From positions 186,001-250,000 of the forward strand of contig CAVSWT010000015.1 of NCBI GenBank assembly GCA_963731745.1: a stretch of DNA of 64,000 bases, given 5' to 3'. The position numbers and the translations under genes were made by a program. Below are positions 44,878-54,970 of this stretch, piece by piece (the stretch's first letter is position 1; every line of letters begins with the position of its first letter). This DNA is from CAVSWT01 sp963731745. Lineage in GTDB: Bacteria; Bacteroidota; Ignavibacteria; Ignavibacteriales; Ignavibacteriaceae. Below the pieces are notes generated by a model that saw nothing but the letters and a program-made list of their open reading frames with translations, had not been told where the DNA came from and did not search any database.

Positions 44878-46089
44878 TTGAAACAAAGATTAATAGTAAT
44901 CGGCGGAGGTGCAGCAGGATTTTTTGGAGCTATAAATTATGCAGAAAAAAATCCGGCTGATGAAGTTATTATTCTTGAAAAATCAAACAAGCTCTTAAGT
45001 AAGGTTAAAATATCAGGCGGGGGAAGATGCAATGTTACCAATTCCATCAGCAATCCAATTGAACTTTCAAAATTTTATCCGAGAGGTGAAAAAGAATTAA
45101 TCGGGCCTTTTAATAAATTCACCACAACAGACACAATTAAATGGTTTGATGAGAGAGGGATTAAATTAAAAATTGAAGAAGATGGGAGAGTATTTCCAGT
45201 CACCGATGATTCGCAAACTATTATTGATTGTTTTTTGAAAGAAGCAGAAAAACTGAACATACATATCTTTACAAAAAAAAATGTTCAAAGGTTAAATCAA
45301 TCTGAAAGTAATAGATGGGAAGTAAGCTGCTCGGATAATTCGGAATTTGAATCGGATAAAATATTAGTCACAACTGGCAATAGTGAATCCTTTTGGAATA
45401 TGATAAGCAGCCTTGGGCATGAAATAATAAAACCAATTCCTTCTCTATTCACATTTAACATTCACGATGAAAGGTTAAAAGAACTTGCGGGAGTTTCAGT
45501 TCAGAATGTTGAAATAAAGATTACTAATACAAATTATAAATCTTCAGGGCCATTACTAATAACTCACTGGGGATTAAGCGGACCAGCAATATTAAAGCTG
45601 TCGGCTTTTGCTGCGCGCGAATTGAATTCGATGAATTATAGTTTTGAAATTGAAATAAATTTTACTCCGCTACACACTTTTAACCAAATTGCTGATGAAT
45701 TAAAAAAAGTAAAAGTATCGTCATCAAAAAAAATTATTTCATCTCATAATCTTTTTATTATTCCTTTAAGATTTTGGGAAAAGATAACAACAGCATCAGG
45801 CATTTCTTCAGAATTAAAATGGAATGATATTTCTAATTTATTATTAAGAAATCTTGCAAAAGAACTAACTCAAGCAAAATTTTATGTAACAGGCAAAAGT
45901 ACTTTCAAAGAAGAGTTTGTTACGTGCGGAGGAGTTTCATTAAAAGAAGTTGATTTTAGAACTATGCAAAGTAAAATATTACCTAATATTTATTTTGCGG
46001 GAGAAGTTTTGAATATTGATGCTTTAACAGGTGGATTTAATTTTCAATCTGCATGGACTACGAGCTGGATTGCTGCTAATACTCTTTAA
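44878..46089 (+). CDS. BaiN/HI0933-type FAD-dependent oxidoreductase
   Basis: 403 residues. Start TTG at 44878 (no ATG before the conserved LIVIGGGAAGFFGAI). KVKISGGGRCNVTNS (residues 42-56), ITHWGLSGPAILKLSA and the C-terminal TCGGVSLKEVDFRTMQSKILPNIYFAGEVLNIDALTGGFNFQSAWTTSW are diagnostic. The family holds FAD; members include BaiN, but for most the substrate is not known. Confidence 0.9.
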   Translation: MKQRLIVIGGGAAGFFGAINYAEKNPADEVIILEKSNKLLSKVKISGGGRCNVTNSISNPIELSKFYPRGEKELIGPFNKFTTTDTIKWFDERGIKLKIEEDGRVFPVTDDSQTIIDCFLKEAEKLNIHIFTKKNVQRLNQSESNRWEVSCSDNSEFESDKILVTTGNSESFWNMISSLGHEIIKPIPSLFTFNIHDERLKELAGVSVQNVEIKITNTNYKSSGPLLITHWGLSGPAILKLSAFAARELNSMNYSFEIEINFTPLHTFNQIADELKKVKVSSSKKIISSHNLFIIPLRFWEKITTASGISSELKWNDISNLLLRNLAKELTQAKFYVTGKSTFKEEFVTCGGVSLKEVDFRTMQSKILPNIYFAGEVLNIDALTGGFNFQSAWTTSWIAANTL

Positions 46090-46210
46090 TTTTTTTTCTC
46101 TTCTTTAAATAATAACAGAAATGCTTTTGCTTCAGATCACGGATAAATTTTGCTCACTTATAAATTTACAAATTAGACATAAATTATTAAGAAAAAGTTG
46201 AGTAAAAATT

Positions 46211-47890
46211 ATGGCAATAAGCCTCTCCCCTGAAAAATTAAAACGTTATAAAGACATAGCACTACTATTAATGAAATATGGCAGAGCTGATGTTGTAGAA
46301 CAAGCAAATATTAAGCATCATATATCCGAAGATGAACTGAACTCAAGTGATTTAGAAGAAGGCAAACCTGAAGAATTGGCAAGTGATCTAGAAAAGTTGG
46401 GACCTACATATATTAAGCTGGGGCAGCTTTTTTCTACCCGTCCGGATTTTCTACCGCAGCCTTATATTGAAGCTCTAAGCCGGCTGCAGGATAACGTTGA
46501 ACCTTTTCCATACGAAAAAGTTGAGGAAATTGTTAAAGAGGAATTGGGTGTTAGAATATCCAAAGCATTTTTAGAATTTAGAGAAAAGCCTATTGCGGCT
46601 GCTTCATTAGGACAGGTACATTATGCGATTTTAAGAAGCGGCGAGGAAGTAGCGGTTAAAGTACAACGCCCTAATATTAAAGAAATAATTTTAGATGACC
46701 TTGACGCTCTGGAAGATATAGCAGCCCTCATTGATAATCACTCTGAAATTGGAAGCCATTATAAATTCAAAGAAATGTTGGATGAATTCCGAAAAACAAT
46801 ACTTCGAGAAATTGATTACCAGCAAGAAGCACAAAATTTAGTTAAGCTTTCAGACAATCTAAAAAAATACAAGAACATTTTAGTTCCCATTCCTGTAAGT
46901 GATTACACAACCTCAAAGCTTCTTACAATGACTTATATAAAAGGAACTAAAATTACTAAAATAAGTCCTTTATCTAGGCTGGAACTGGATGGTAAAGTAT
47001 TAGCGAAAGATCTTTTCCAGGCATATCTAGATCAAATTTTGGTTGATGGATTTTTCCATGCCGATCCTCACCCCGGGAATGTGTTTTTAACTGTAGATAA
47101 TAAAATTGCTTTGATTGATTTAGGTATGGTAGCGCATATCGATCCCGATTTAAGAGAAAAATTGTTAAAGCTATTACTAAATGTTAGCGAAGGGCGCGGA
47201 AAAGAAGCAGCCAAAATTTGTTTGGAGTTCGGTACACCGTTAGATGATTTTGACAAGCCGAAATTTACTCGTGATATAAGTGATTTTGTAACACGTTATC
47301 AGGATACTTCTCTTGAAGATATAAAAGTAGGAAATGTTATTGTGGAACTTGCTGGAATGGCAGGAGAGAATGGATTGCGGACTTCTCCGGAGCTAATCAT
47401 GCTCGGCAAAACTTTATTAAACCTTGATGAAGTAGGTAAAACTCTGGAACCTCGTTTTAATCCTAATGAAGAAGTTAGAGAATACGCGCAAAAACTTATG
47501 CAGGAACAGATGATGAAAAATATTTCGCCAGGAAATATTTTTTCTTCCTTACTGGAGGCAAACAGATTTATACAAAAACTGCCCGGCAGGTTAAATGCCT
47601 TTCTAGATCAGATAACTGAGAATAAATTTACGATAAAAGTTAATGCATTTAATGAAGACAAACTGATGAAGCATCTTCAAAAAATTGCAAATCGTATAAC
47701 TTTGGGCTTAATATTAGCAGCACTAATTGTAGGGGCTGCTTTAATGATGAACGTAAATACTGAATTTAGGATTTTGGGTTATCCCGGTGTAGCAATGGTT
47801 CTTTTTTTACTCGCAGGCATTTTCGGTTTTGGATTGGTTATTACAATTTTGCTGCATGATAAAATTCCTAAAAAAAATCTCAGAAAATGA
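46211..47890 (+). CDS. AarF/ABC1/UbiB family atypical kinase
   Basis: 559 residues. GPTYIKLGQLFSTRPDFLPQPYIEALSRLQDNVEP is the KxGQ motif region; then AAASLGQVHYAILRSGEEVAVKVQRP (A-rich loop and Lys), EIDYQQEA, FFHADPHPGN and ALIDLGMV. The C terminus has two membrane helices (about 500-520 and 525-548). Relatives assist ubiquinone or other isoprenoid-lipid metabolism at the membrane; whether menaquinone is concerned here is unknown. Confidence 0.93.
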   Translation: MAISLSPEKLKRYKDIALLLMKYGRADVVEQANIKHHISEDELNSSDLEEGKPEELASDLEKLGPTYIKLGQLFSTRPDFLPQPYIEALSRLQDNVEPFPYEKVEEIVKEELGVRISKAFLEFREKPIAAASLGQVHYAILRSGEEVAVKVQRPNIKEIILDDLDALEDIAALIDNHSEIGSHYKFKEMLDEFRKTILREIDYQQEAQNLVKLSDNLKKYKNILVPIPVSDYTTSKLLTMTYIKGTKITKISPLSRLELDGKVLAKDLFQAYLDQILVDGFFHADPHPGNVFLTVDNKIALIDLGMVAHIDPDLREKLLKLLLNVSEGRGKEAAKICLEFGTPLDDFDKPKFTRDISDFVTRYQDTSLEDIKVGNVIVELAGMAGENGLRTSPELIMLGKTLLNLDEVGKTLEPRFNPNEEVREYAQKLMQEQMMKNISPGNIFSSLLEANRFIQKLPGRLNAFLDQITENKFTIKVNAFNEDKLMKHLQKIANRITLGLILAALIVGAALMMNVNTEFRILGYPGVAMVLFLLAGIFGFGLVITILLHDKIPKKNLRK

Positions 47891-48095
47891 AAAAGAATCT
47901 TCTGAAAATTTTGCTTTATCGAAGTTTTAAATTCATTTAAAAAATTCATTCATCATGTTCTTCTTCAAGCTTCTATAAATTCCATACAAACACAATATCC
48001 AGCGATAACCGAACTCAATTGTGGACGAGAATTGTATTGTGCTGATTCGATGTAAATTATTTTTTGCATCAATTAAACATGCTGCTGTTATAATT

Positions 48096-49184
48096 TTATA
48101 TTTTTATTTTTTTTCCTTCGCTAATAGATTTGTAAATCGCTTCAATTACTTTAAGATCTTTAAGTCCTTCTTCACCACTTGCATTAGATTCAGTTCCGTC
48201 AATAATACATTTTGAAAAATCATCCATCTGCTGCGCCTGCTGATTTATTTCCGGCAGATCTATTTCTCCTTCATTTGAGTAACCTTGAATTCCTCTATAA
48301 CTAAAAGCAGGACGAAGCTCAAACCATCTTCTATCAGTACTAATATAAAGTCGGTTTTGCGGAGTTGAATAGGATGTAGAAGAGTTAGAATAATGGCCGC
48401 CGGGGAATTCCATTTGCCAGGTAATTGACTCATCAACTTCGCTAAATTTTTTATAATCAGATTTAAATTCCTGGGCCGTTACAGAAAGCGGTTCCTTGCC
48501 GATAGAATATCTTGCAGCTTGAATAGCATAAATACCTAAATCCATCATAGCTCCGCCGCCGGCAAGTGCCTTTTTTAATCGCCATTGAGTCGGATCGCCA
48601 ATTTTAAATCCAAATTCCGATTGCACATATTTTATTCCTTCACTTTCCTCCTGTCCGAATTTCATTGCTGCTTGATGAAAAGGATCGGAATGCAAACGGT
48701 AACCAATAAAAAGTCTAACTCCCGCTTTTTTACAAGCCTCAATCATTTCTTCACATTCTTTAGTAGAAACTGCCATAGGCTTTTCACAAATAACATGTTT
48801 CCCTGCTTTAGCCGCTCGTATTACAAATTCATGATGCATTGAATTTGGAAGAACTACATAAACCACATCAATAGATTTATTATCTGCTATTTGATCAAAA
48901 TTTTTATAATCATAAATATTCTTATCGGGAATGTTATATTGCCTTTTCCATTTTTCTGCTTTTGCAGGCGTGCCTGTTACAATACCACTTAATTGGCAAA
49001 GTGAAGTTTCTTGTAATGCTGGCGCTAGCTGGTTTGTTGCGTAATTACCAAGTCCGACTAAAGCTACACCAAGTTTTTTTTCATCAGTAAAAAATTTTTC
49101 CGGAAATTTTGTAACTGCTGGCAGCATAAGGAATGCAGAGCCTGCCCCTAATGTTGAAATAAATTTGCGGCGAGTGTATTTCAT
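48096..49184 (-). CDS. Gfo/Idh/MocA family oxidoreductase, Tat-exported
   Basis: 362 residues. N terminus TRRKFISTLGAGSAFLMLPA is a twin-arginine signal. The Rossmann part starts GVALVGLGNYATNQLAP and has CEKPMA with the catalytic Lys, and IGYRLHSDPFHQ. It resembles glucose-fructose oxidoreductase, which carries NADP tightly bound in the periplasm. The natural sugar substrate is not known. Confidence 0.92.
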   Translation of the reverse strand: MKYTRRKFISTLGAGSAFLMLPAVTKFPEKFFTDEKKLGVALVGLGNYATNQLAPALQETSLCQLSGIVTGTPAKAEKWKRQYNIPDKNIYDYKNFDQIADNKSIDVVYVVLPNSMHHEFVIRAAKAGKHVICEKPMAVSTKECEEMIEACKKAGVRLFIGYRLHSDPFHQAAMKFGQEESEGIKYVQSEFGFKIGDPTQWRLKKALAGGGAMMDLGIYAIQAARYSIGKEPLSVTAQEFKSDYKKFSEVDESITWQMEFPGGHYSNSSTSYSTPQNRLYISTDRRWFELRPAFSYRGIQGYSNEGEIDLPEINQQAQQMDDFSKCIIDGTESNASGEEGLKDLKVIEAIYKSISEGKKIKI

Positions 49185-49626
49185 TATTGTTCTCCCGATA
49201 AATTATATAACTTTTTAAAATTTTTACAAAGGAACACTACATACTACAAATCAAAAAGATTTTAACTTTGGAAGAATTGATTTCTATTAACTTAAGAAAA
49301 AGAAATTAGTGATAAAAATAACTACCATTGCCAAAGAAAAAAACACTACTATATAAAAGGGAAATGCGATGGATAATGATTATCCCGATTAGTAATCAGT
49401 ATAAATTATCTTATATATTATTGTAATCAAATGTTTTATACAAAATAGAATTTAATATTTTTATTGACTATGATTAATCTGCTTCATAACTTCCATTAAA
49501 TTAAACGGTGAATTAATTTTTTCAAAACTTTTCTTTAAGCTTCTCAATTCACCTTAATACCATTCTTCAGCCTATCTTAAGGCGGAATTAAATAAATTAT
49601 TTTAAACTTTTCTTGGAGGGTGTGCC
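49185..49626. promoter_or_regulatory. 442-base divergent gap with two adjacent palindromes
   Basis: No gene is supported. At 49371-49385 there is a perfect 7-1-7 palindrome GGATAATGATTATCC and at 49387-49397 a 5-1-5 palindrome GATTAGTAATC. They could be operators for the divergent oxidoreductase and cytochrome genes. The first looks a little like half of a Fur box but does not match the 19-base consensus. Confidence 0.35.
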
Positions 49627-50223
49627 ATGGTAAAATCTATTTATGCCGGGTTTTTTGTCCTATTTACTATTTTTATTTTATCCTTGATGAGCTGTTCAAA
49701 AGAAGAAATGAAAACAAAACCAACTGAGGCAGAATTAATTGCCAAAGGAAAATACTTAGTTGCATTCGGTGGATGTAATGATTGTCATACTCCTAAAATC
49801 TTTAATGATAAAGGAATGATGTTGGATACAACAAGAATTCTTGCTGGGCATCGATCAGACGCTAAACTTGCTGATATTGATTCTAAAAATCTAGGCCCGG
49901 GAAAATGGATTCTTACAAATGGTGATGCAACAGCATGGGTTGGACCATGGGGAATGTCATATGCAGCTAATCTTACTCCCGATAAAGCAACGGGAATAGG
50001 TGCACTTTCTGAAGAAATGTTTATTAAAACTTTGCGTGAAGGGAAATGGATGGGAGTTGGCAGACCGCTTCTTCCGCCGATGCCCTGGCAAGGTATTGGC
50101 CAATTAAGCGACGAAGACCTAGGTGCAGTTTATCATTATTTAATGTCCTTAAAACCTGTTAATAATAAAGTTCCCGATCCAGTAAACCCGGATATGATGA
50201 TGAAGGGAATGGCTATGAAATAG
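49627..50223 (+). CDS. c-type cytochrome lipoprotein
   Basis: 198 residues. Lipobox LMSC (Cys23), then GKYLVAFGGCNDCHTPK with heme motif C50-N-D-C53-H54, and a likely Met ligand in LPPMPWQGIGQLSDEDLGAVYHYLMSL. This is a single-heme family seen as subunit or electron carrier in periplasmic dehydrogenases. A GGAGG site lies upstream. A hairpin follows. Confidence 0.93.
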   Translation: MVKSIYAGFFVLFTIFILSLMSCSKEEMKTKPTEAELIAKGKYLVAFGGCNDCHTPKIFNDKGMMLDTTRILAGHRSDAKLADIDSKNLGPGKWILTNGDATAWVGPWGMSYAANLTPDKATGIGALSEEMFIKTLREGKWMGVGRPLLPPMPWQGIGQLSDEDLGAVYHYLMSLKPVNNKVPDPVNPDMMMKGMAMK

Positions 50224-50234
50224 GAGATATTTTA

Positions 50235-50267
50235 ACAAACCCGGTTTCTATGTGAAACCGGGTTTGT
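50235..50267. terminator. Hairpin terminator / palindromic repeat, copy 3
   Basis: 14-bp perfect stem ACAAACCCGGTTTC (50235-50248) with GAAACCGGGTTTGT (50254-50267), 5-base loop. It lies between convergent genes (cytochrome and NmrA-like). It shares the ACAAACC core with copies 1 and 2, so it may be a family repeat used as a terminator. Confidence 0.75.
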
Positions 50268-50273
50268 ATCTAA

Positions 50274-51224
50274 TTACTCAAGAGGAATTTTATTTTTATT
50301 TTCAGCTAACCATTCATCAAAGTTTTTTAATTCGGGATTAAGCGATTTTGATCTTTCAACATCCCGGACTTCGAGATGAGGTTTCTGAAAATCTCTATGG
50401 AACTGGAACATATTTCCAAGATCCTCCGCACCCGGAAAACCAAAACCTCGATATACTTCAGGCGGGACAGAATTGAAATGAACATCTTTGTCCAAAGCCT
50501 TGCCAAATTTTTCTGCCATTTCATCTCCGCTTAACTGATCGCCGGCAATGCCAATCCTTTTACCAATATATTTATTGCCGCTCTTAAAAATACCATATGC
50601 ACATTTCCCAATGTCATCAGCAGAAATACCGGCAAGTTTTTTATCATCTAACGGAAATGTAATTGCGAGTTTTCCATCCGGTCCTTTCTTAGGTCCCATT
50701 CCAAAATAAATAAAATTTTCCCAATAAAATGAAGCCAGCATATAAGTAGTGGGAACTCCTGCTTCTTCAAAATATTTATCAGACTCTCCTTTGCCGTCAA
50801 AATGAGGAACTTTATATTTTTCCATTAAAGTTGGCATTCTATCATCGCTTAAAGGGACCCAATTTCTTGTATCTTCAAGTGTTGACCAAATTACATGAGA
50901 TACACCATCTGCCTTTGCAGCTTCGGCTAAATTTTTAGCTTGTTGATTTTCCTTTTCAGGAGAATAATGTTCCCAATAATTAGTAACACAATAAGCTCCG
51001 TAAGCTCCCTTAAAAGCCTTCTTTAAACTTTCAACATCGTTAAGATCTGCCTCAACGACTTCCACTCCTTTATCTGCTAATGCTTTTGCTTTATCTGAAT
51101 TTGCATTTCTAGTAACCGCGCGAGGAATAAATCCGCCGTTTGGGTCATCTAATATTGCTTGAATCAAGCCTCCTCCTTGTGCACCTGTGGCGCCTATTAC
51201 TGCAATTATTTTTTTGTCCGGCAT
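50274..51224 (-). CDS. NmrA family NAD(P)-binding protein
   Basis: About 316 residues from the ATG at 51224, which has an AAAGGGTG site; a GTG at 51233 is also in frame. The N terminus IIAVIGATGAQGGGLIQAIL is the GxxGxxG dinucleotide motif of the NmrA/HSCARG group, with VEADLNDVESLKKAFKGAYG next. Members are redox-sensor or atypical SDR-like proteins. The function here is unknown. Confidence 0.9.
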   Translation of the reverse strand: MPDKKIIAVIGATGAQGGGLIQAILDDPNGGFIPRAVTRNANSDKAKALADKGVEVVEADLNDVESLKKAFKGAYGAYCVTNYWEHYSPEKENQQAKNLAEAAKADGVSHVIWSTLEDTRNWVPLSDDRMPTLMEKYKVPHFDGKGESDKYFEEAGVPTTYMLASFYWENFIYFGMGPKKGPDGKLAITFPLDDKKLAGISADDIGKCAYGIFKSGNKYIGKRIGIAGDQLSGDEMAEKFGKALDKDVHFNSVPPEVYRGFGFPGAEDLGNMFQFHRDFQKPHLEVRDVERSKSLNPELKNFDEWLAENKNKIPLE

Positions 51225-51550
51225 AGATAGCACCCTTTCTAAATTAAGTTTTTATAAAAAAAATATTTCTATTCAACCCACCAACAATATTGTCTTAATC
51301 GTTAAATTAATTATAGAGTGAAACCGACTGTCAATCCAGACAATGAATGGGTTAAAAAATGTTTAGTTGGTAAATTTATATTGATTTATCGAAATGTATC
51401 AATGTATTCGTGGAATGTCAAGATTATTCATCACAGGCTTAAAAAGTGCTTTTATTAATCATTAAAAAAATCAATTAGCTCATTCGTTCTATTGTAATAC
51501 GTATATTATTAGTAGGATATTAACAATCACAATTTTAATAAGAGAATAAA
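51225..51550. other. 326-base divergent gap, no gene seen
   Basis: AT-rich sequence between divergently transcribed genes; no clear palindrome, repeat or short coding frame. It probably carries both promoters. Confidence 0.4.
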
Positions 51551-52708
51551 TTGAATACGAAACTAAATTGTTTTAAAAGATATTTTTTGCTTTTATTTTT
51601 TATCTTCATTACCAATCTTTCCTTCAGCCAAAATAACGTCAGCACAAACAATGCACCTACTATTATTACATTAAAATCAAAGGTGCTTAATGAAGAAAGA
51701 AAAATTTTAATCTCCCTACCCAAAGGTTATGATTTATCGAATGAACGATATCCTGTGTTATTTATACTAGATAGTAAAACAAATTTTAATCATGCCTTTG
51801 GAACAGAATCTTATTTGTCAGATGTTGAAATGATTCCGAAACATATCGTTGTAGGGATTGAGATTCCACATCCGCTTAAAGATTTAGATATGATGATGGA
51901 AAATAGCAGAGAGGCGTTTTCAGCTTTCGTTCAGGAAGAAGTAATCCCGCATATCGATAAAAATTACAGAACTCAGCCATTCAAAATTTTATTCGGTCAT
52001 TCTATTTCCGGGACGTACGCTTTATATATATTACTTGCACATCCGGAAAATTTTAATTCTTATATTGTATCCAGTCCATATGATAAAGATGAATTTAATT
52101 TTCTTTCGTCATTGGCCGATCAAAAGCTCCCGGCTAAATATGTTCATTCAAAATATCTGCTTATTATGGCAGGCTATGAACCATATTTTTATGAATCTAT
52201 TAAAAAGCTGACAGATGTAATTAATAAAAAAGCTACACAAAATTTGCTTTGGTATTATACAATTTTAGATAATGAATCTTATTCCAATAGTGCGTTAATT
52301 ACTTTGTATAACGGACTTCAATACACATATGGTGATTATAAAGTTCCTACAACTTTATCGGCTAGTGGTAACTTAGATTCATTAAAAATGCATTTTAATA
52401 AATTAAGCTTCGAGTATGGTTATGAATTGAAAATTCCAGAAAAATTATTAATTGAATTCGGATTTCAGATATTAAACGAAAGAAGATTAAAGGACGCAAT
52501 TGAAATATTTAAATATTCTATTGAAACTTTTCCGGATTCACCACAAGGGTTTAGTGACCTGGGAATTGTACTTGAAGAAGACAATCAATTGGAAGAAGCA
52601 GAAAAATATTTTACCATCGCTTATGAAAAAAGTCTCAAACAAGATTCAAATTTAACTGACTATTACAAAGATCAGATTGAAAAAGTGAAGCAGAAAATTA
52701 GTAAATAA
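51551..52708 (+). CDS. Exported alpha/beta-hydrolase (esterase D/Fes type) with C-terminal TPR
   Basis: 385 residues, TTG start at 51551; signal peptide 1-26 (ending SFSQ). The esterase part has PVLFILDSKTNF, VVGIEIPHP and the nucleophile Ser151 in FGHSISGTYALYILLAHP. It is related to enterochelin esterase/S-formylglutathione hydrolase-like esterases. The last 80 residues have TPR-like repeats (LKDAIEIFKYSIETFPDSPQGFSDLG). Substrate unknown. Confidence 0.85.
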   Translation: MNTKLNCFKRYFLLLFFIFITNLSFSQNNVSTNNAPTIITLKSKVLNEERKILISLPKGYDLSNERYPVLFILDSKTNFNHAFGTESYLSDVEMIPKHIVVGIEIPHPLKDLDMMMENSREAFSAFVQEEVIPHIDKNYRTQPFKILFGHSISGTYALYILLAHPENFNSYIVSSPYDKDEFNFLSSLADQKLPAKYVHSKYLLIMAGYEPYFYESIKKLTDVINKKATQNLLWYYTILDNESYSNSALITLYNGLQYTYGDYKVPTTLSASGNLDSLKMHFNKLSFEYGYELKIPEKLLIEFGFQILNERRLKDAIEIFKYSIETFPDSPQGFSDLGIVLEEDNQLEEAEKYFTIAYEKSLKQDSNLTDYYKDQIEKVKQKISK

Positions 52709-52975
52709 TTATTATGGCTGACCCAAAAGGAGAGAAAAGCATTTAAATGCGTGGAAGCATGAACAGGCAGACTTAAATGTAATTGGCAAGTTTATTAAAT
52801 CATTACCGCTTGAATAAGGCCCGGCATCATTGGAGCAATTCCATTTTTAATTAAAAAAATAATTGAAATGAAATTTCCAAAAATCTTTTAACAACATTAA
52901 TTATAATAGCAATTATTTATAATCTTTGTATTTTACCACTAAGTTCCACAAAATTTATAACACCCAATACATAAA

Positions 52976-54866
52976 ATGAAACTTCTATTAGTCTTAATAA
53001 TTCTATTATTCACATTTAGTATAATAGTTTTTGCGCAAAGTGATTTATACATGCCGTTGGAATTCCAAAAGGCTTACCAAAATAAAACAAGATCGTTTGA
53101 TGGTAAACCCGGAGAAAATTACTGGCAGAATTATTCCAAATATTTTATTGATGTAAAAGTATCCCCGGTATCATGGCTAATCACAGGCCATGAAAAGGTA
53201 ATTTATATTAATAACAGCAATGATACTCTTCATAACTTAATCATTAAAACTTATCCTAATCATTACAAAAAAGGGGGAGCAAGAGATAGGCCTGTACCAG
53301 TTGAAGATTTAACAGATGGTATTATTATGAAAAATCTCAAAATAGATAGTAATTTTATTAATTTAGAAAACACAGATTCAATAAAAACAAATTCTACATT
53401 TATTGAAATAAAACTTTCCAAACCTATTTTTCCGCATGATTCTATTTTAATGTCGGTCGATTGGAAAACACAATTGCCAGCGGTTTATGAAAACAGAATT
53501 GGCGCCTATGACAGCACTACTGCATTTATGGGCTACTTTTATCCGAGGATAGGAGTTTATGATGATATAGACGGATGGGACCAATATGAATATTTGGGTA
53601 TTCAAGAGTTTTACCGCGATTATTCAGATTACGATGTTAATATAAATCTGCCTTCTAATTATATTGTTTGGGCAACAGGTGAACTTCAAAATAAAAACGA
53701 AGTATTTTCAAAAAATGTTTTAAACAAATTAAATGAATTAAAAGTAAACTCGGGTAAAGTTATCATTCATGAAGAAGGTAAATATTCGGATTCAAATGAA
53801 AAATTTAAAACCTGGAAATTCAAAGCTACAAAATGTAGAAGATTTTGCTGCCGGTATAAGTGATAATTTCAAATGGGAAGCATCGAAGATTAATGTTGGA
53901 GATGAAACAATATTTTCTGATTTAGTGTACGACCCGAAGGACTCAATTAAATTAAAAAATCTTTTAGACTTTCAAGATTCCGCTCTCATTTATTATTCGA
54001 ATATTCTTCCCGGGATAAATTATCCATACCCAAAATTCACAACATTTATGGGGGTTCCCGCGCGTGATGGGATGGAATATCCAATGATTGCCAATAACGG
54101 ATTAGATTCGACTAAATTTGATGTATTGGATTATATCGCTACCGATGTTCATGAAATGGCGCACATGTATTTTCCCTATTATGTCGGAATAAATGAAGTA
54201 AAATATTCCTGGATGGAAGAAGGCATGGCAGAATTTTTAGAAATGAAAATGATGCAGCACTTCTACAAAGATTCCACTTCTAATGAAAGATTCTTGAAAC
54301 GGCTTATCAAAATTTATACAAGAGGAGCAGGCAAAGAATGGGAAACCCCGCTAATCGCACCGTCTAATCATCTAATTTATAGTTATATGCAAGGCCATCA
54401 ATCTTATGACAAACCGGCAATAATGTATAACATTCTTATGGATGTGCTGGGAGAAAAAAAATTCCTTAGTTGTTATCAGGCCTATATAAAAAGATGGGCT
54501 GGCAAACATCCGACTCCTTATGATTTTATTTTTACTTTCAATGAAGTGAGTAAGCAAAATTTAGATTGGTTTTGGAAACCATGGATTTTTGAATTTGGAT
54601 ATCCAGACTTATCAATAGAAGAATTAAACGATGAAGAAGTGGTAATTAATAAAAATGGCAGACTGCCTGTCCCGTTAGATTTAAAGCTCACATATAAAGA
54701 CGGAAAAGAAATGATAATTCATAAAACAGCGGCGATATGGTCTTCGGGTAAAAAAAGTTATACAATTAAAATAGATAATCCAGATGAACTGATTTCTGCA
54801 GAATTATTGACAGAGAAAATTCCTGACATTGATAAAACAAATAATACTTTAATGATAAATCCATAA
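52976..54866 (+). CDS. M1 family metallopeptidase, broken by one frameshift
   Basis: A signal peptide of about 21 residues (VFAQ) and the M1 N-terminal domain lie in the first frame, which breaks after TWKFKATK; the second frame continues NVEDFAAGISDNFKWEASK. An A-run at 53830-53833 has one base too many. Restored length is about 629 residues. The zinc motif is HEMAH (His392) with the distal Glu in YSWMEEGMAEFLE. It removes N-terminal residues from peptides, probably in the periplasm. The GxMEN motif appears as GMEYPMI. Confidence 0.93.
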
Positions 54867-54970
54867 TTATTTTTGAGAAGAGTATTCTAAAGAATTTCGG
54901 AAATGAAATTTAAACAAAAAATTAATTTACATTCGCGTCCAGCTTAAACAAACTTTCTGTAGGTGATGAA

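Noticed and set aside
49371..49385. Fur box
   Set aside because: Only half of the 19-base consensus; kept as an unnamed palindrome.
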